A stretch of DNA of 64,000 nt from Streptomyces sp. H27-C3. Lineage in GTDB: Bacteria; Actinomycetota; Actinomycetes; Streptomycetales; Streptomycetaceae. Made by a program: the position numbers and the translations under genes. Positions 7,881 to 16,653 of this stretch are shown one piece after another (the stretch's first letter is position 1; each line of letters begins with the position of its first letter). The stretch spans positions 186,001 to 250,000 of the forward strand of contig NZ_JASITA010000001.1 in NCBI RefSeq assembly GCF_030063415.1, read 5' to 3'. The notes beneath the pieces are model-generated. The model was not told the origin of the DNA. It did no database searches and saw only the letters and a program-made list of their open reading frames with translations.

Positions 7881-8486
7881 GTGCTCGACGCCCAATTCTT
7901 CCGCGTTTGGATGACAGCCATGGCGGCCGCCGTGGAACGTGAGGCCGCGCGCCTCACCGATCTCGACTCGGCCATCGGTGACGCCGACCACGGCAGCAAT
8001 CTCCAGCGGGGCTTCCGTGCCGTGGCCGCCGCGCTGGAGAAGGAGCCGCCGCTCACGCCCGGCGCCGTACTCGCCCTGTCGGGGCGGCAGTTGATCTCGA
8101 CCGTGGGCGGGGCCTCCGGGCCGTTGTACGGCACGCTGCTGCGGCGCACGGGCAAGGCGCTCGGCGAAGCGGAGCAGGTCACGCCGCAGGAGCTGGCGCA
8201 GGCGCTGCGCGCGGGCGTGGACGCCGTGGCGCAGCTGGGCGGGGCCAAGCCCGGGGACAAGACGATGCTCGACGCGCTGGTCCCGGCCGCCGACGCGCTC
8301 GGTGAGTCCTTCGAGGCCGCGCGCGCCGCGGCGGACGAGGGTGCGCTCGCGACCGTACCGCTCCAGGCGCGCAAGGGTCGGGCGAGCTATCTCGGTGAGC
8401 GGAGCATCGGGCATCAGGACCCCGGGGCGACGTCGGCGGCCCTGCTGATCGACACCCTTGCCGATGTGGCCGGGGACGCCGCGTGA
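7881..8486 (+). CDS. dhaL: Dihydroxyacetone kinase ADP-binding subunit DhaL
   Basis: This 201-residue helical-barrel subunit holds ADP/ATP permanently and relays phosphate from DhaM to dihydroxyacetone on DhaK. The Mg-nucleotide signature GDADHG is at residues 33-38, followed by a Gly-rich loop (STVGGASGPLYG). GTG 7881 has AAGGAG upstream. It lies 28 bp after dhaK, and its stop overlaps the dhaM start by 4 nt, so the three genes form an operon. Confidence 0.95.
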   Translation: MLDAQFFRVWMTAMAAAVEREAARLTDLDSAIGDADHGSNLQRGFRAVAAALEKEPPLTPGAVLALSGRQLISTVGGASGPLYGTLLRRTGKALGEAEQVTPQELAQALRAGVDAVAQLGGAKPGDKTMLDALVPAADALGESFEAARAAADEGALATVPLQARKGRASYLGERSIGHQDPGATSAALLIDTLADVAGDAA

Positions 8487-8893
8487 GCGGGGACAAGCTG
8501 GTCGGGATCGTGCTCGTCTCGCACAGCGCGTCGGTCGCGACCTCGGTCGCCGAGTTGGCGAAGGGGCTGGCGGGCGGCGGGACGCTCGCGCCGGTGGCTG
8601 CCGCGGGTGGTACGCCGGACGGTGGTCTCGGCACCAGCTCGGAGCTGATCGCCGAGGCGGCCAGGTCGGTGGACGGCGGCGCGGGGGTCGCGGTGCTCGT
8701 CGATCTGGGCAGCGCGGTGCTCACGGTGAAGGCGCTGCTGGCCGAGGGCGACGAACTGCCGGACGGGACCAGGCTGGTGGACGCGCCGTTCGTGGAGGGC
8801 GCGGTGGCGGCGGTGGTCACGGCGTCGGCCGGAGCGGATCTGAACGCGGTGGAGGCGGCGGCCAAGGAGGCGTACGAGTACCGCAAGGTGTGA
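8483..8893 (+). CDS. dhaM: PTS-dependent dihydroxyacetone phosphotransferase subunit DhaM (EIIA domain only)
   Basis: This 136-residue protein is a single mannose-type EIIA domain. His14 in VLVSHSAS is the expected phosphorylation site that takes phosphate from HPr and passes it to DhaL. The HPr and EI-like domains fused to E. coli DhaM are absent, as is usual in actinobacteria. GTG 8483 overlaps the dhaL TGA. The operon ends with a strong hairpin at 8941-8975. Confidence 0.93.
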   Translation: MSGDKLVGIVLVSHSASVATSVAELAKGLAGGGTLAPVAAAGGTPDGGLGTSSELIAEAARSVDGGAGVAVLVDLGSAVLTVKALLAEGDELPDGTRLVDAPFVEGAVAAVVTASAGADLNAVEAAAKEAYEYRKV

Positions 8894-8940
8894 CCTTTCA
8901 CCGCCTTGAAAGGCGTGACCGTTCACCGCTTTGGTACGCA

Positions 8941-8975
8941 AGTGGCCCCGCGTCCCCCGAGGACGCGGGGCCACT
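8941..8975. terminator. Bidirectional terminator after dhaKLM
   Basis: AGTGGCCCCGCGTCC (8941-8955) pairs perfectly with 8961-8975 around a 5-nt loop. It lies between the convergent dhaM and the minus-strand gene ending at 8980. Confidence 0.9.
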
Positions 8976-8979
8976 CCCG

Positions 8980-11900
8980 TTATGCCGCTCTCTCCCGCAT
9001 GGCCGTGCCTGCCGCCGCGATCCGGATTTCCGACCGCTGTGTCGTGCCGTTGACCGTCACCGCGAGCGTGACGGTCCCCGGGCGCAGCGCGGTGAGCTTG
9101 CCGGTGGCCGGGTCGTAGGACGCCGCGTGGCGGCGGCCGGCGTCGTCCGGGGCGCCGATGTGCAGGTTCGGCGAGCCGGTCCAGTCCGCGCTCATCGGGA
9201 AGGCGACCGGGACCAGACGGGCGGCGCCCTGCGTGACGGTCGCCGCCACGGGAGCGCTGCGCCCGGGGGCCAGCTCCACCGGGGCGTCGAGCGTCAGGGC
9301 GTCGACATGCGCTCGGGTCTGTACGGACACCCAGTCGGGGCCGCCCGCCCAGGGCCGCAGCCGCGCCGCGGTCTGTTCGGTGCGCGAGACCGTGTCGACG
9401 CCGACCAGTGACCAGCCGGTGAAGCCGCCCTCGTCCGCCGGGCCCGCCGGTGACTTGCCGGAGTTTCCGTTGATCAGGTACGGCACGCCGTCCACCTGGG
9501 CGGCGTGGAAGACCCCGACGTGGCTGCCGATGAGGCCCGCTCCCTTGCCCGTCGTACGGCGGAACCCGGTGAGCCACTGTTCGATCAGCGCGGCCTCCTT
9601 GCGGTCGCCCAGCTGGCTGCCCTTCTGGGCGGTCGGGTCGCGTGGCGGGACGTGCTCGATGAGCATGACCGAGCTGATGGTGCGGTCCCTGGCCGCCGAC
9701 TCGAGTTGGGCGCGCAGCTGCTGGATCTGTGCGAAGCCCCCGCCGCGCAGGCTCAGACTGGAGGTGTCGAGGGTGATGAAGCGGGTGCCCTCGTGGTCGA
9801 ACGTGCGCTGCGCCGGGCCGAATTCGGTGACGAAGTTGTCGATCCGGCCGCCCATCACCTCATGGTTGCCCGGCACGTAGTACCAGGGCAGGGCGTCCCC
9901 CAGCTCCTCGGTCAGGATGCGGCGGGCGAAGGCGAGGTCCGCGGCGGATCCCTCGTCGACGAGGTCTCCGTTGATGACGAGGAAGTCGGGTTTCGCCGCC
10001 TTGATCTCGCGCAGAGTACGGCGTGCCTGCGCCACGATGGCGCTGTCCGGGTCGCGGGCGACGAACTGCGCGTCGGACATCACCGCGAACTGCCAGTCCC
10101 TGGACCCGGTTTGCGCCGCGGTGTCGATCAGCGGGTCCCGAGGTGTCGGCTGCTTCGGGAGTTCGACGGTGGGCGGCACCTGCGCGGTCAGGTCGTCGAT
10201 GACGATCGCGCCGGTGTACTGCTGGGTGGCGGCGGTCTCCGCCAGGTAGAAGCGGTGCACCTTGAGCGACATCGCCGCGCCCGGCGGGACCGCGAAGGTC
10301 ACCTGACGCCAGCCGGTCCAGGTGATGAACGGTCCGCGCAGCAACTGGTCGGAGCCCGCTGCGTCCTTGATGTGCAGGGTCGGCCAGGCGCCCTTGCCGT
10401 CGCCCTTGATCCACACCGTGAAGGATTGCGGCTGCCCCTCGACCACGATGGGCCGGGGCGGGTTGGCGTAGGCGGCGCGCGTCGCGGTCGACTGGGTGAA
10501 GTCGTAGCCGAGTTTCAGCCCGGTGCCGGTGTGTCCTTCGGGGGTCGCGGTGACCGAGCCGCTCGCGCGGGCCTGGCTGAAGGTCCAGGAGGCCGCGTCG
10601 CCGAAGGCGGAGACGGCCTGTTCGGCGAGGCCGACGCTGACGGCCAGCGCGGTGGTGACGCCCCCGGCCTTGGCTTTGATACGTCCCGCGCCGCTGCCGC
10701 TGCGCGAGGTCACGGTGAAGGAGCCCCGGCCGTCGTCCCGGATGTCGAACAGCGCACGGTCGTAGTCGAGCGTCACATCGCGCGGCTCGACGGGCGCGCT
10801 GTTGCCGTGGGCGTCGAGCCCCACGATGCCGAAGGTGCCGCTCGCCGTCGCGTCCGCGAGGCCGACGCGCCGGGTGGTCGGTTCGATCCGGGCAAGGTCG
10901 TCGAGCACGGTCAGCCGGATGCTGCCGCGGGCGGGACCACGCAGCGCGCGTACGTCCGTGGTGCCGCCGCGGCGCGCGGTGAACAGCCCGCGGTTGTCGA
11001 CCCGGCCGACCTCGGTACGTACGGCCTGCCAGTGCGGGGTCCCCGCGGCCGGACCGTAGGTCTCGTCGTGCCCCGCCGCGGTGATCTGCCGGGACAGGCC
11101 GGGGAAGACCCGCTCGGGGTGGCCGCCCTTCACGGGGTCGACGGTCGGCGCGGAACCGGCGGGCGTGCGGGTCTCGACCCAGAAGCCGCGCAGCCGGCCG
11201 GTGCCGTCGGGGGCGGTCAGGGCCAGGCCGTTGGGTACGGTGCGTTCGCTGCCGTCGGAGGGGCTGTTCTCCAGGTGGAGTGCGTCGTTGCCCGGCTCGC
11301 GGGCGACGAGGGTCGAGGAGCCGCCGCCGTCGAGATTCAGTGCGCTGTGCGCCCCGGTGCGCTTCATCATGAGGCCGAGTTCGGTGAGGGTGACCCCGCC
11401 GCTGTCGGCCTGCCGGCCGTCGACGGTCATCACGTGCATGTCGCGGCCGTCCTTGGAGAAGCCGACGGCGGTGCGGGGCGCGGCGGTGTTGTTGCCCTGG
11501 CCGTCGTGGTTCTGCGCGACGCCGTCGACGACAAGCAGTTCGCGTCCGCCGACCGCGGTGCGCGGCACGGGTCCGCTGTCGGCGCGCGGCCGGTATTCCG
11601 TGGCCACCGGGTCGCCGGGCCTGAGCGCGCGGAGCACCGCCGCCCCGGCCTCGCGGCCGACGAGGACCGTGGTGCCCTCGGGGACGGGTCCGGCGCCGGG
11701 CCGGTCCGCCACCGAGACGACCTTGCCGTCTCGTACGGCGGCCTCGGCGACCGGAGTCGCGTCGTCCACGGTCAACGCCCGATCGGCCTCGCCCCAGCCC
11801 GAGGTGTACGCCCCCACTCCCCCGCTCGGAACATTCGCCGCGTTGTAGGCGGCCAGCGGGTGGGTGCCGGCCGGGACGGTGAGCGTACCGTCGAAGTACA

Positions 11901-12474
11901 GCTCCAGGACGCGCCCGGCGACCCCCGGTCCGATGCCGACGGCGCGGTTGGCGCCCGCGGACGGGGAGTGGACGACCTTGCCGTCCTTGATGCCGGGGCC
12001 CTGCGGGGCGCCGGTCTGGTTGATGTCGAAGAAGTCGGCGTTGACGGCGGCGACAGTGCGGCGGCCGGCGCCCGGCCGGTGAGCGGCGGCGAGCTCGGAG
12101 ACCGTGCGGCGGTCGGCGACCTTGCCGGAGTGCAGATAGTCGGTGCGTACGCCGCGGTCGTCGAGGTCGACGGAAAGCGCGTCGACCCGCAGCCACTTGT
12201 CGGATTCGAGCCGGTCGTACGAGTCGAGGCGGACGCCCGGGGCCACCGGGCGGGCGCTGCGCGCGGTCCCGATGCCGTCGCCGTCGGCGACGGATCTGGG
12301 GCTGCCGGGGGCGGAGCGGGCCGGTGGTGGTGCGACCGGTCTGAGGATCTCGGCGGAGTTCCGGGGTCGGGGATCGGGGGTGGAGTCGCTGACGGCGGGT
12401 GACACGGCTCCCACGGTCAGCGCGGTCACCGTCGCGAGCAGCACGACGGGCCGGCCCACTCGGCCAAGGTCCAC
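8980..12474 (-). CDS. Large secreted phosphodiester glycosidase / metallophosphoesterase fusion
   Basis: This 1164-residue exported protein starts at GTG 12472-12474, because AGGAGG lies just upstream and the next residues form a signal peptide (LLATVTALTVGAVSPAVS). An N-terminal NAGPA-like phosphodiester glycosidase domain covers roughly residues 110-440 (NADFFDINQTGAP, LNLDGGGSSTL near 380). A beta-sandwich middle region follows, with a carbohydrate-binding-like part. The calcineurin-like domain is near 795-1000 (SDAQ near 800, NGDLVDEG 836, GNHE 869, GSHVGVFH 985), and the tail is Ig-like. It probably trims phosphodiester-linked sugars and phosphate from extracellular polymers such as teichoic acids; this role is inferred. 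Confidence 0.85.
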   Translation of the reverse strand: MDLGRVGRPVVLLATVTALTVGAVSPAVSDSTPDPRPRNSAEILRPVAPPPARSAPGSPRSVADGDGIGTARSARPVAPGVRLDSYDRLESDKWLRVDALSVDLDDRGVRTDYLHSGKVADRRTVSELAAAHRPGAGRRTVAAVNADFFDINQTGAPQGPGIKDGKVVHSPSAGANRAVGIGPGVAGRVLELYFDGTLTVPAGTHPLAAYNAANVPSGGVGAYTSGWGEADRALTVDDATPVAEAAVRDGKVVSVADRPGAGPVPEGTTVLVGREAGAAVLRALRPGDPVATEYRPRADSGPVPRTAVGGRELLVVDGVAQNHDGQGNNTAAPRTAVGFSKDGRDMHVMTVDGRQADSGGVTLTELGLMMKRTGAHSALNLDGGGSSTLVAREPGNDALHLENSPSDGSERTVPNGLALTAPDGTGRLRGFWVETRTPAGSAPTVDPVKGGHPERVFPGLSRQITAAGHDETYGPAAGTPHWQAVRTEVGRVDNRGLFTARRGGTTDVRALRGPARGSIRLTVLDDLARIEPTTRRVGLADATASGTFGIVGLDAHGNSAPVEPRDVTLDYDRALFDIRDDGRGSFTVTSRSGSGAGRIKAKAGGVTTALAVSVGLAEQAVSAFGDAASWTFSQARASGSVTATPEGHTGTGLKLGYDFTQSTATRAAYANPPRPIVVEGQPQSFTVWIKGDGKGAWPTLHIKDAAGSDQLLRGPFITWTGWRQVTFAVPPGAAMSLKVHRFYLAETAATQQYTGAIVIDDLTAQVPPTVELPKQPTPRDPLIDTAAQTGSRDWQFAVMSDAQFVARDPDSAIVAQARRTLREIKAAKPDFLVINGDLVDEGSAADLAFARRILTEELGDALPWYYVPGNHEVMGGRIDNFVTEFGPAQRTFDHEGTRFITLDTSSLSLRGGGFAQIQQLRAQLESAARDRTISSVMLIEHVPPRDPTAQKGSQLGDRKEAALIEQWLTGFRRTTGKGAGLIGSHVGVFHAAQVDGVPYLINGNSGKSPAGPADEGGFTGWSLVGVDTVSRTEQTAARLRPWAGGPDWVSVQTRAHVDALTLDAPVELAPGRSAPVAATVTQGAARLVPVAFPMSADWTGSPNLHIGAPDDAGRRHAASYDPATGKLTALRPGTVTLAVTVNGTTQRSEIRIAAAGTAMRERAA

Positions 12475-12699
12475 AAGTCCTCCTGGAGGAATGCTGGTTG
12501 GTCGCGAAAGCACTGTCGGCGGACAGCGTCTCTGCGTTCCTACCCACTCACCAGGGGGTGGGGGCGACCGTGCGGCGAACAGTAGGCACCGTAGCCGGTG
12601 GCCGGGTGTATGAACCGTTACGACGCCGGGCCCGCCGGATCGGCGCGTCCGGGTGAACGCCGGGAACTGCTCGGGAGGCGGGGCGGGGAGAATGGGCAG

Positions 12700-13833
12700 G
12701 TGAACTCCTACTACCGCGTGCTCGGCCCCGCCCAGGTGCTGCGTCCGGACGGCACCGGGGTCCCGGTCGGCGGGGCCCGTCTGCGGGCGCTGCGGACCGC
12801 GCCGGCCGCGGGCGGCGGGCGGGCGGCGCGGACCCAGGAGCTCGTCGACCGGGTCTGGGGCGAGGAGGAGGCACCGCCCGCCGACGATGCCGCGGCGTTG
12901 TTCCAGCGCCTCGTCCAGCAGCGCTGCCGCCTCGGGCCCGGCGGCGTGGGCAGGACCCGCCTGTCACTGGAGGCCGCCGCGACGGCCGCGCGGGCGTGGC
13001 CCGACGGGGTGTGGGTGGCCTAGCTCGCGTCCGTACGGGACGGGGCAACCGTGCCTGAGTCGGTGCTGAGCGCGCTCGGCGCACGCGAACCGGTGGCGGT
13101 ACGCGGCCCGGCCACGCCGGGGCCCAGGATCCGCTGGAGCGGCTGGTGGAGCACTGCGGTGCGCGGCGGATGCTGCTCGCGCTCGACAACTGTGAGCAAG
13201 TCGCCGACTCCGTACCCGGGTTGACGCAGGCGGTCCTCACCCGATGTCCGGGGGTGAGTGTGCTGACCGCCAGCCGGGAGCCCCTGGGGGCGACCGGCGA
13301 ACGGGTGCGGACGGTGGAGCCGCTGCCGCAGGAGGTGGCGCTGCGACTGCTGGCCGAGCGGGGCGCCGCCGCGAGCCCCGGGTTCCACACCGACGACGCC
13401 CCGGCCGCCTGCGCGGAGATCTGCCGCAGGCTGGACGGGCTGCCCCTGGCCGTGGAATTGGCCGCGGCCCGGCTGCGCGCGCTCACCCCGCGCCAGATCG
13501 CGGACCGTCTCGACGACCGTTTCCGGCTGGTCGATGGTCTGCCGGGTGGCGGACGCAGGACCGCGCTGCCGAGGCAGCAGACGCGGCGCGTACGACCACC
13601 ACACTTCGATGCCCGAGTGCTTCGGCTTCCACCAGTACCGGCCGGAGGCCGAGGCGGAGATCCGTCGGCGTGCCGGGGACGAGGTGCGGGCGGCGCTCGA
13701 CGAGCGGAGTTACGAACACGCGTACGCGCGGGGCGCCGACCTCTCCCTCCAGGAGGCCGGCGCGGGCGTGACCCGCACTCCCCCCCCGGGTGACAACGCG
13801 GGTACGCCGGGAGTGGGGCTGGGACACGCCTAG
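12700..13833 (+). pseudogene. Wrecked AfsR/SARP-type transcriptional activator
   Basis: GTG 12700 opens a SARP-like N-terminus (YYRVLGPAQVLRPDGT). It is followed by truncated winged-helix sequence, then jumps to an NB-ARC-like ATPase part (GGVGRTRLSLEAAATA; MLLALDNCEQVADSVPG; GLPLAVELAAARLRAL). TAG at 13021-13023 replaces a codon in the ATPase domain, the frame shifts near 13140, and most of the TPR region is deleted. A short C-terminal tail (YARGADLSLQEA) remains near 13720-13758. Intact relatives are about 900-1100 residues and activate secondary metabolism. Confidence 0.85.
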
Positions 13834-14081
13834 CGCCGGCCTTCGTTCCCGGGGTCCTGGGGCCCGTCGTCCCCGTGGAGCGACTCGTCCGGGGTTTGCC
13901 AGGAGTCGGACCGGGGCTGCGGCTCCTGCGGGGGCATCGGCCTTTCGGCGGTGCGCCTGCTGCCCCACCAGAAGGCGCCGAGGAGCAGCGCGACAACCAC
14001 GATGCCGACCAGGGCCCACAGGACTGCGGGGAACGCTCCGGCGGCCAAGTGAACGACCGGCTCACTGCTCAAGGTGCTCAT
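13830..14081 (-). CDS. Single-pass membrane protein, DUF6479-like
   Basis: This 83-residue protein has one transmembrane helix (FPAVLWALVGIVVVALLLGA) followed by a basic stop-transfer (WWGSRRTAERP) and a polar Pro/Asp-rich cytosolic tail. It resembles the small Streptomyces DUF6479 proteins of unknown function. The ATG at 14081 fits family length; an ATG at 14099 in the same frame adds six residues. It is convergent with the AfsR-type relic, with stop codons overlapping by 4 nt. Confidence 0.7.
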   Translation of the reverse strand: MSTLSSEPVVHLAAGAFPAVLWALVGIVVVALLLGAFWWGSRRTAERPMPPQEPQPRSDSWQTPDESLHGDDGPQDPGNEGRR

Positions 14082-14203
14082 GCCGTGCTCGTACCACATG
14101 ATCAGGTCCGCATATCGGCCCGGGTGCCGGGCCGCTCGAATGGCGTACGTGGGGCACGATGTTCGGCACGTGTGCTCCCCGACCGAACGGAAGCGGTCTC
14201 ACC

Positions 14204-14851
14204 ATGTCACCAGGCCCCGCCGACCCCACGGCGCTCCACCCCATGCCGGACCAGCCGCGGGTGGTCCTGCTGAAGCCCCTGGTGAAGTCCCCGCTGATCG
14301 ACGTCGGGGAGTTCTCGTACTTCGACGACCCGGACGAGCCGACCGCGTTCGAGACCCGCAATGTGCTCTACCACTACGGGCCGGAGAGACTCGTCATCGG
14401 GAAGTTCTGCGCGCTGGGCACCGGCGTGCGCTTCCTCATGAACGGCGCCAACCACCGGATGGACGGGCCTTCGACATTCCCGTTCCCCATTATGGGAGGC
14501 TCCTGGGCCGAGCACTTCGATCTGATCACGGGGCTGCCCGGCCGCGGCGACACCGTCGTCGGCAACGACGTCTGGTTCGGCCACAGCACCATGGTGATGC
14601 CCGGTGTCCACATCGGGCACGGCGCGATCATCGCCTCCGGCTCCGTGGTGGTCGACGACGTGCCCGACTACGGCATCGTGGGCGGCAATCCGGCCAGGCT
14701 GATCCGCACCCGCTACGACGAGTCCGACGTAGCCCGCCTACTGGCCGTCGCCTGGTGGGACTGGCCCATGGAACACCTCACGCGGCACATGCGCACCATC
14801 ATGTCCGGCAGCGTCGACGCCCTGGTGGAGGCAGCTCCGGACCCCCTCTAG
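14204..14851 (+). CDS. CatB/Vat-like O-acetyltransferase (left-handed beta-helix)
   Basis: This 215-residue protein has hexapeptide-repeat sequence (VVGNDVWFGHSTMVMPGVHI, then GHGAIIASGSVVVDDVPDYG) and the NH active-site region (FLMNGANHRMD). These are typical of xenobiotic acetyltransferases such as Vat streptogramin and CatB chloramphenicol enzymes. It would acetylate a hydroxyl using acetyl-CoA as a cytosolic trimer. ATG 14204 was preferred over 14159 because GAAGCGG precedes it. A drug-resistance role is possible, but many homologues have unknown substrates. Confidence 0.85.
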   Translation: MSPGPADPTALHPMPDQPRVVLLKPLVKSPLIDVGEFSYFDDPDEPTAFETRNVLYHYGPERLVIGKFCALGTGVRFLMNGANHRMDGPSTFPFPIMGGSWAEHFDLITGLPGRGDTVVGNDVWFGHSTMVMPGVHIGHGAIIASGSVVVDDVPDYGIVGGNPARLIRTRYDESDVARLLAVAWWDWPMEHLTRHMRTIMSGSVDALVEAAPDPL

Positions 14852-14996
14852 CCACTTCGGAGCACTGGTTTCTCCCGTCCTGTGTACGTGATCTCGCCGC
14901 GCCCCTTACGGTTGTGACGCACCGTCCAGGACAGGCACGCGCCACCGGGGCCCCGCGGCCCCGGTGGACCGTCGACCCAGTGGAGGAGCGGCCACC

Positions 14997-15974
14997 GTGA
15001 CCGCCCATACGCACCGGATGACCGCCCACAAGCACCGTCGCCCCCGGCGGCACCTGACGCACCGTCGCCCCCGGCGCCATCTCCTGCCGGCCACGCTGGC
15101 TCTCGTCTCGGTGTCGTTCCTCCTCGCCTGGCTCACCCCCACATCGGGCGCTTCCGTCGCCTCCCAGGACGCCTGCCGCACGACCGGGGACAGCATGCCG
15201 GTCGGCGACTGCGGGCCTTTCCGGCAGATCTTCGCCGAGAACTTCAACGGGGACACGGTGCCGCTCGGTTCGTTCAGCGACTGCGACCACTACGCCGACA
15301 CCCGCGACGCGTACTGCGCGGGCCTCGAAGGCAAGTACCGGGAGGACTGGTGGGCGTACCCGGCGGCCTGGCGGGACACCGCGACGTCCGGGGCCGACGG
15401 CAACTCCGTGCGGTCGGTCGGCGGCGCATACCACCCCGAGGACACCCTCAGTGTGGGTCCCGCCGACAATGGCGACGGCCGGATGAACATCCGCATGTGG
15501 CGGCCCGAGGACGGCGGCCCGGTGCATGCCGCGGCCGTCGTGCCGAAGAAGCTCATGGAGCAGACGTACGGAAAGTTCAGCGAGCGGTTCCGGGTGGTCG
15601 ACGCCGCGCCCGGCTACAAGTCGGCGCACCTCTGGTACGGCAACGGCTGCGAGATGGACTTCCCCGAGCAGAACTGGACCGACGAAATCCTCGCGTTCAC
15701 CCACCCCTGCGACGGCGGGCAGCAGGACGTGTTCACCACCGGCGCCCGGTGGACGGACTGGCACACCACATCCGTGGAGTGGACGCCCGACGAGGTCAGG
15801 TACTACCTCGACGGTGAACTCGTCGGCTCCAGTACCCGCGGCACCCCGTCGGAGCCGCTGTCCTGGATCCTGCAGAACGAGAGCGCACTGTACGGTCCGC
15901 CCGCCGAGCCCGGCTCCTCGGCGCAGCTCGACATGACCTGGGTCGCCGGGTACGCCTACGAGGGCCCGCGCTGA
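14997..15974 (+). CDS. Secreted glycoside hydrolase family 16
   Basis: This 325-residue protein starts at GTG 14997 after GGAGGAGC. A long basic N-terminus with a repeated RRPRRHL unit precedes a Sec signal core (LALVSVSFLLAWL). The GH16 jelly-roll follows, with the catalytic motif EMDFPE at residues 219-224 (nucleophile E219, acid/base E224) and aromatic cleft segments (KSAHLWYGNGC; TDWHTTSVEWTPDE). It likely cleaves a beta-1,3- or mixed-linkage glucan or galactan outside the cell. No carbohydrate-binding module is present. Confidence 0.88.
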   Translation: MTAHTHRMTAHKHRRPRRHLTHRRPRRHLLPATLALVSVSFLLAWLTPTSGASVASQDACRTTGDSMPVGDCGPFRQIFAENFNGDTVPLGSFSDCDHYADTRDAYCAGLEGKYREDWWAYPAAWRDTATSGADGNSVRSVGGAYHPEDTLSVGPADNGDGRMNIRMWRPEDGGPVHAAAVVPKKLMEQTYGKFSERFRVVDAAPGYKSAHLWYGNGCEMDFPEQNWTDEILAFTHPCDGGQQDVFTTGARWTDWHTTSVEWTPDEVRYYLDGELVGSSTRGTPSEPLSWILQNESALYGPPAEPGSSAQLDMTWVAGYAYEGPR

Positions 15975-16074
15975 TCCGGCCCGGGGCGTTCGGCCGGGCG
16001 CGCGCGTCGAACGGCAGCGCCTCCGGTCGACATTGCGTTGCCTCCCGGTGGCGCACCCCCCTACGGTCCCGATC

Positions 16075-16384
16075 ATGTTGCCTGTGGTGGAGACGGACGA
16101 GGAGTGGGACGCGATCGTCCCCGAAGATGGTGATGGGCCCGGGGGCGGCGGACCTCAGTACCCGCTTCGGGCTCGGCGGGGACCGCTGACCCGTTTCCCC
16201 GAGGGGTCGCAGCCGGTCTACGCGGTCGGTGACGAGCATGTGCTCAAGCTGTTCCCGGGGCCGCCGCACAGGACGGGACCGCCGAAGGGCGGGTTCTGAC
16301 GTTCCTTCAGGGACGACTCCGCATCCCCACCCGCGGGCGCGGGACTTCGGCCCGTACGAGAACGGCTGGCAGTACGTCCAGTGA
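16075..16384 (+). pseudogene. N-terminal remnant of an aminoglycoside-phosphotransferase-like protein
   Basis: ATG 16075 starts LPVVETDEEWDAIVP. Recognisable kinase-like sequence then appears in alternating frames: PGAADLSTRFGLGG, then GPLTRFPEGSQPVYAVGD with EHVLKLFP, then FGPYENGWQYVQ just before TGA 16382-16384. At least two frameshifts and loss of the C-terminal catalytic lobe make it non-functional. The family phosphorylates small molecules; the ancestral substrate cannot be told. Confidence 0.75.
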
Positions 16385-16614
16385 CGGGCAGGACGGGTCC
16401 TGGCGCGTGGGGGACGCACGGTCCCAGCCCCAGTCCCAGCCCGTGCAGTCCGGGCCCGTACAGTCCCAGTCCGCGCGGGTGGGCCGTCACCTTGTGCATG
16501 TCGACTCCACCGGGGCCGGAGCCCATTTCGTCCTGCCCGGCCCCTCGGGCCGGTGACACGGCCGACCGCATCGGGTTCGGGGCCGTCCTCGTGAGGGGTT
16601 GTCGGGACCATCGA

Positions 16615-16644
16615 GCCCCCGAGCATCCGCCGATGCCCGGGGGC
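16615..16644 (-). terminator. Terminator of the S1 protease gene
   Basis: GCCCCCGAGCATC (16615-16627) pairs with GATGCCCGGGGGC (16632-16644) with one mismatch (G-U in RNA) and a 4-nt loop, 10 bp past the protease stop codon. Confidence 0.75.
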
Positions 16645-16653
16645 TGGTGCGCG

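Noticed and set aside
9505..12402. 965-codon open frame on the plus strand
   Set aside because: It is antisense to the phosphodiester glycosidase gene, rich in Gly/Arg/Val without motifs, and arises from high GC third positions of the real gene.
16385..16614. CAGTCC/CCCAG-rich low-complexity sequence that looked like a repeat array
   Set aside because: Units are irregular and short with no conserved spacing, so it is not CRISPR and not a clean tandem repeat; no function could be supported.
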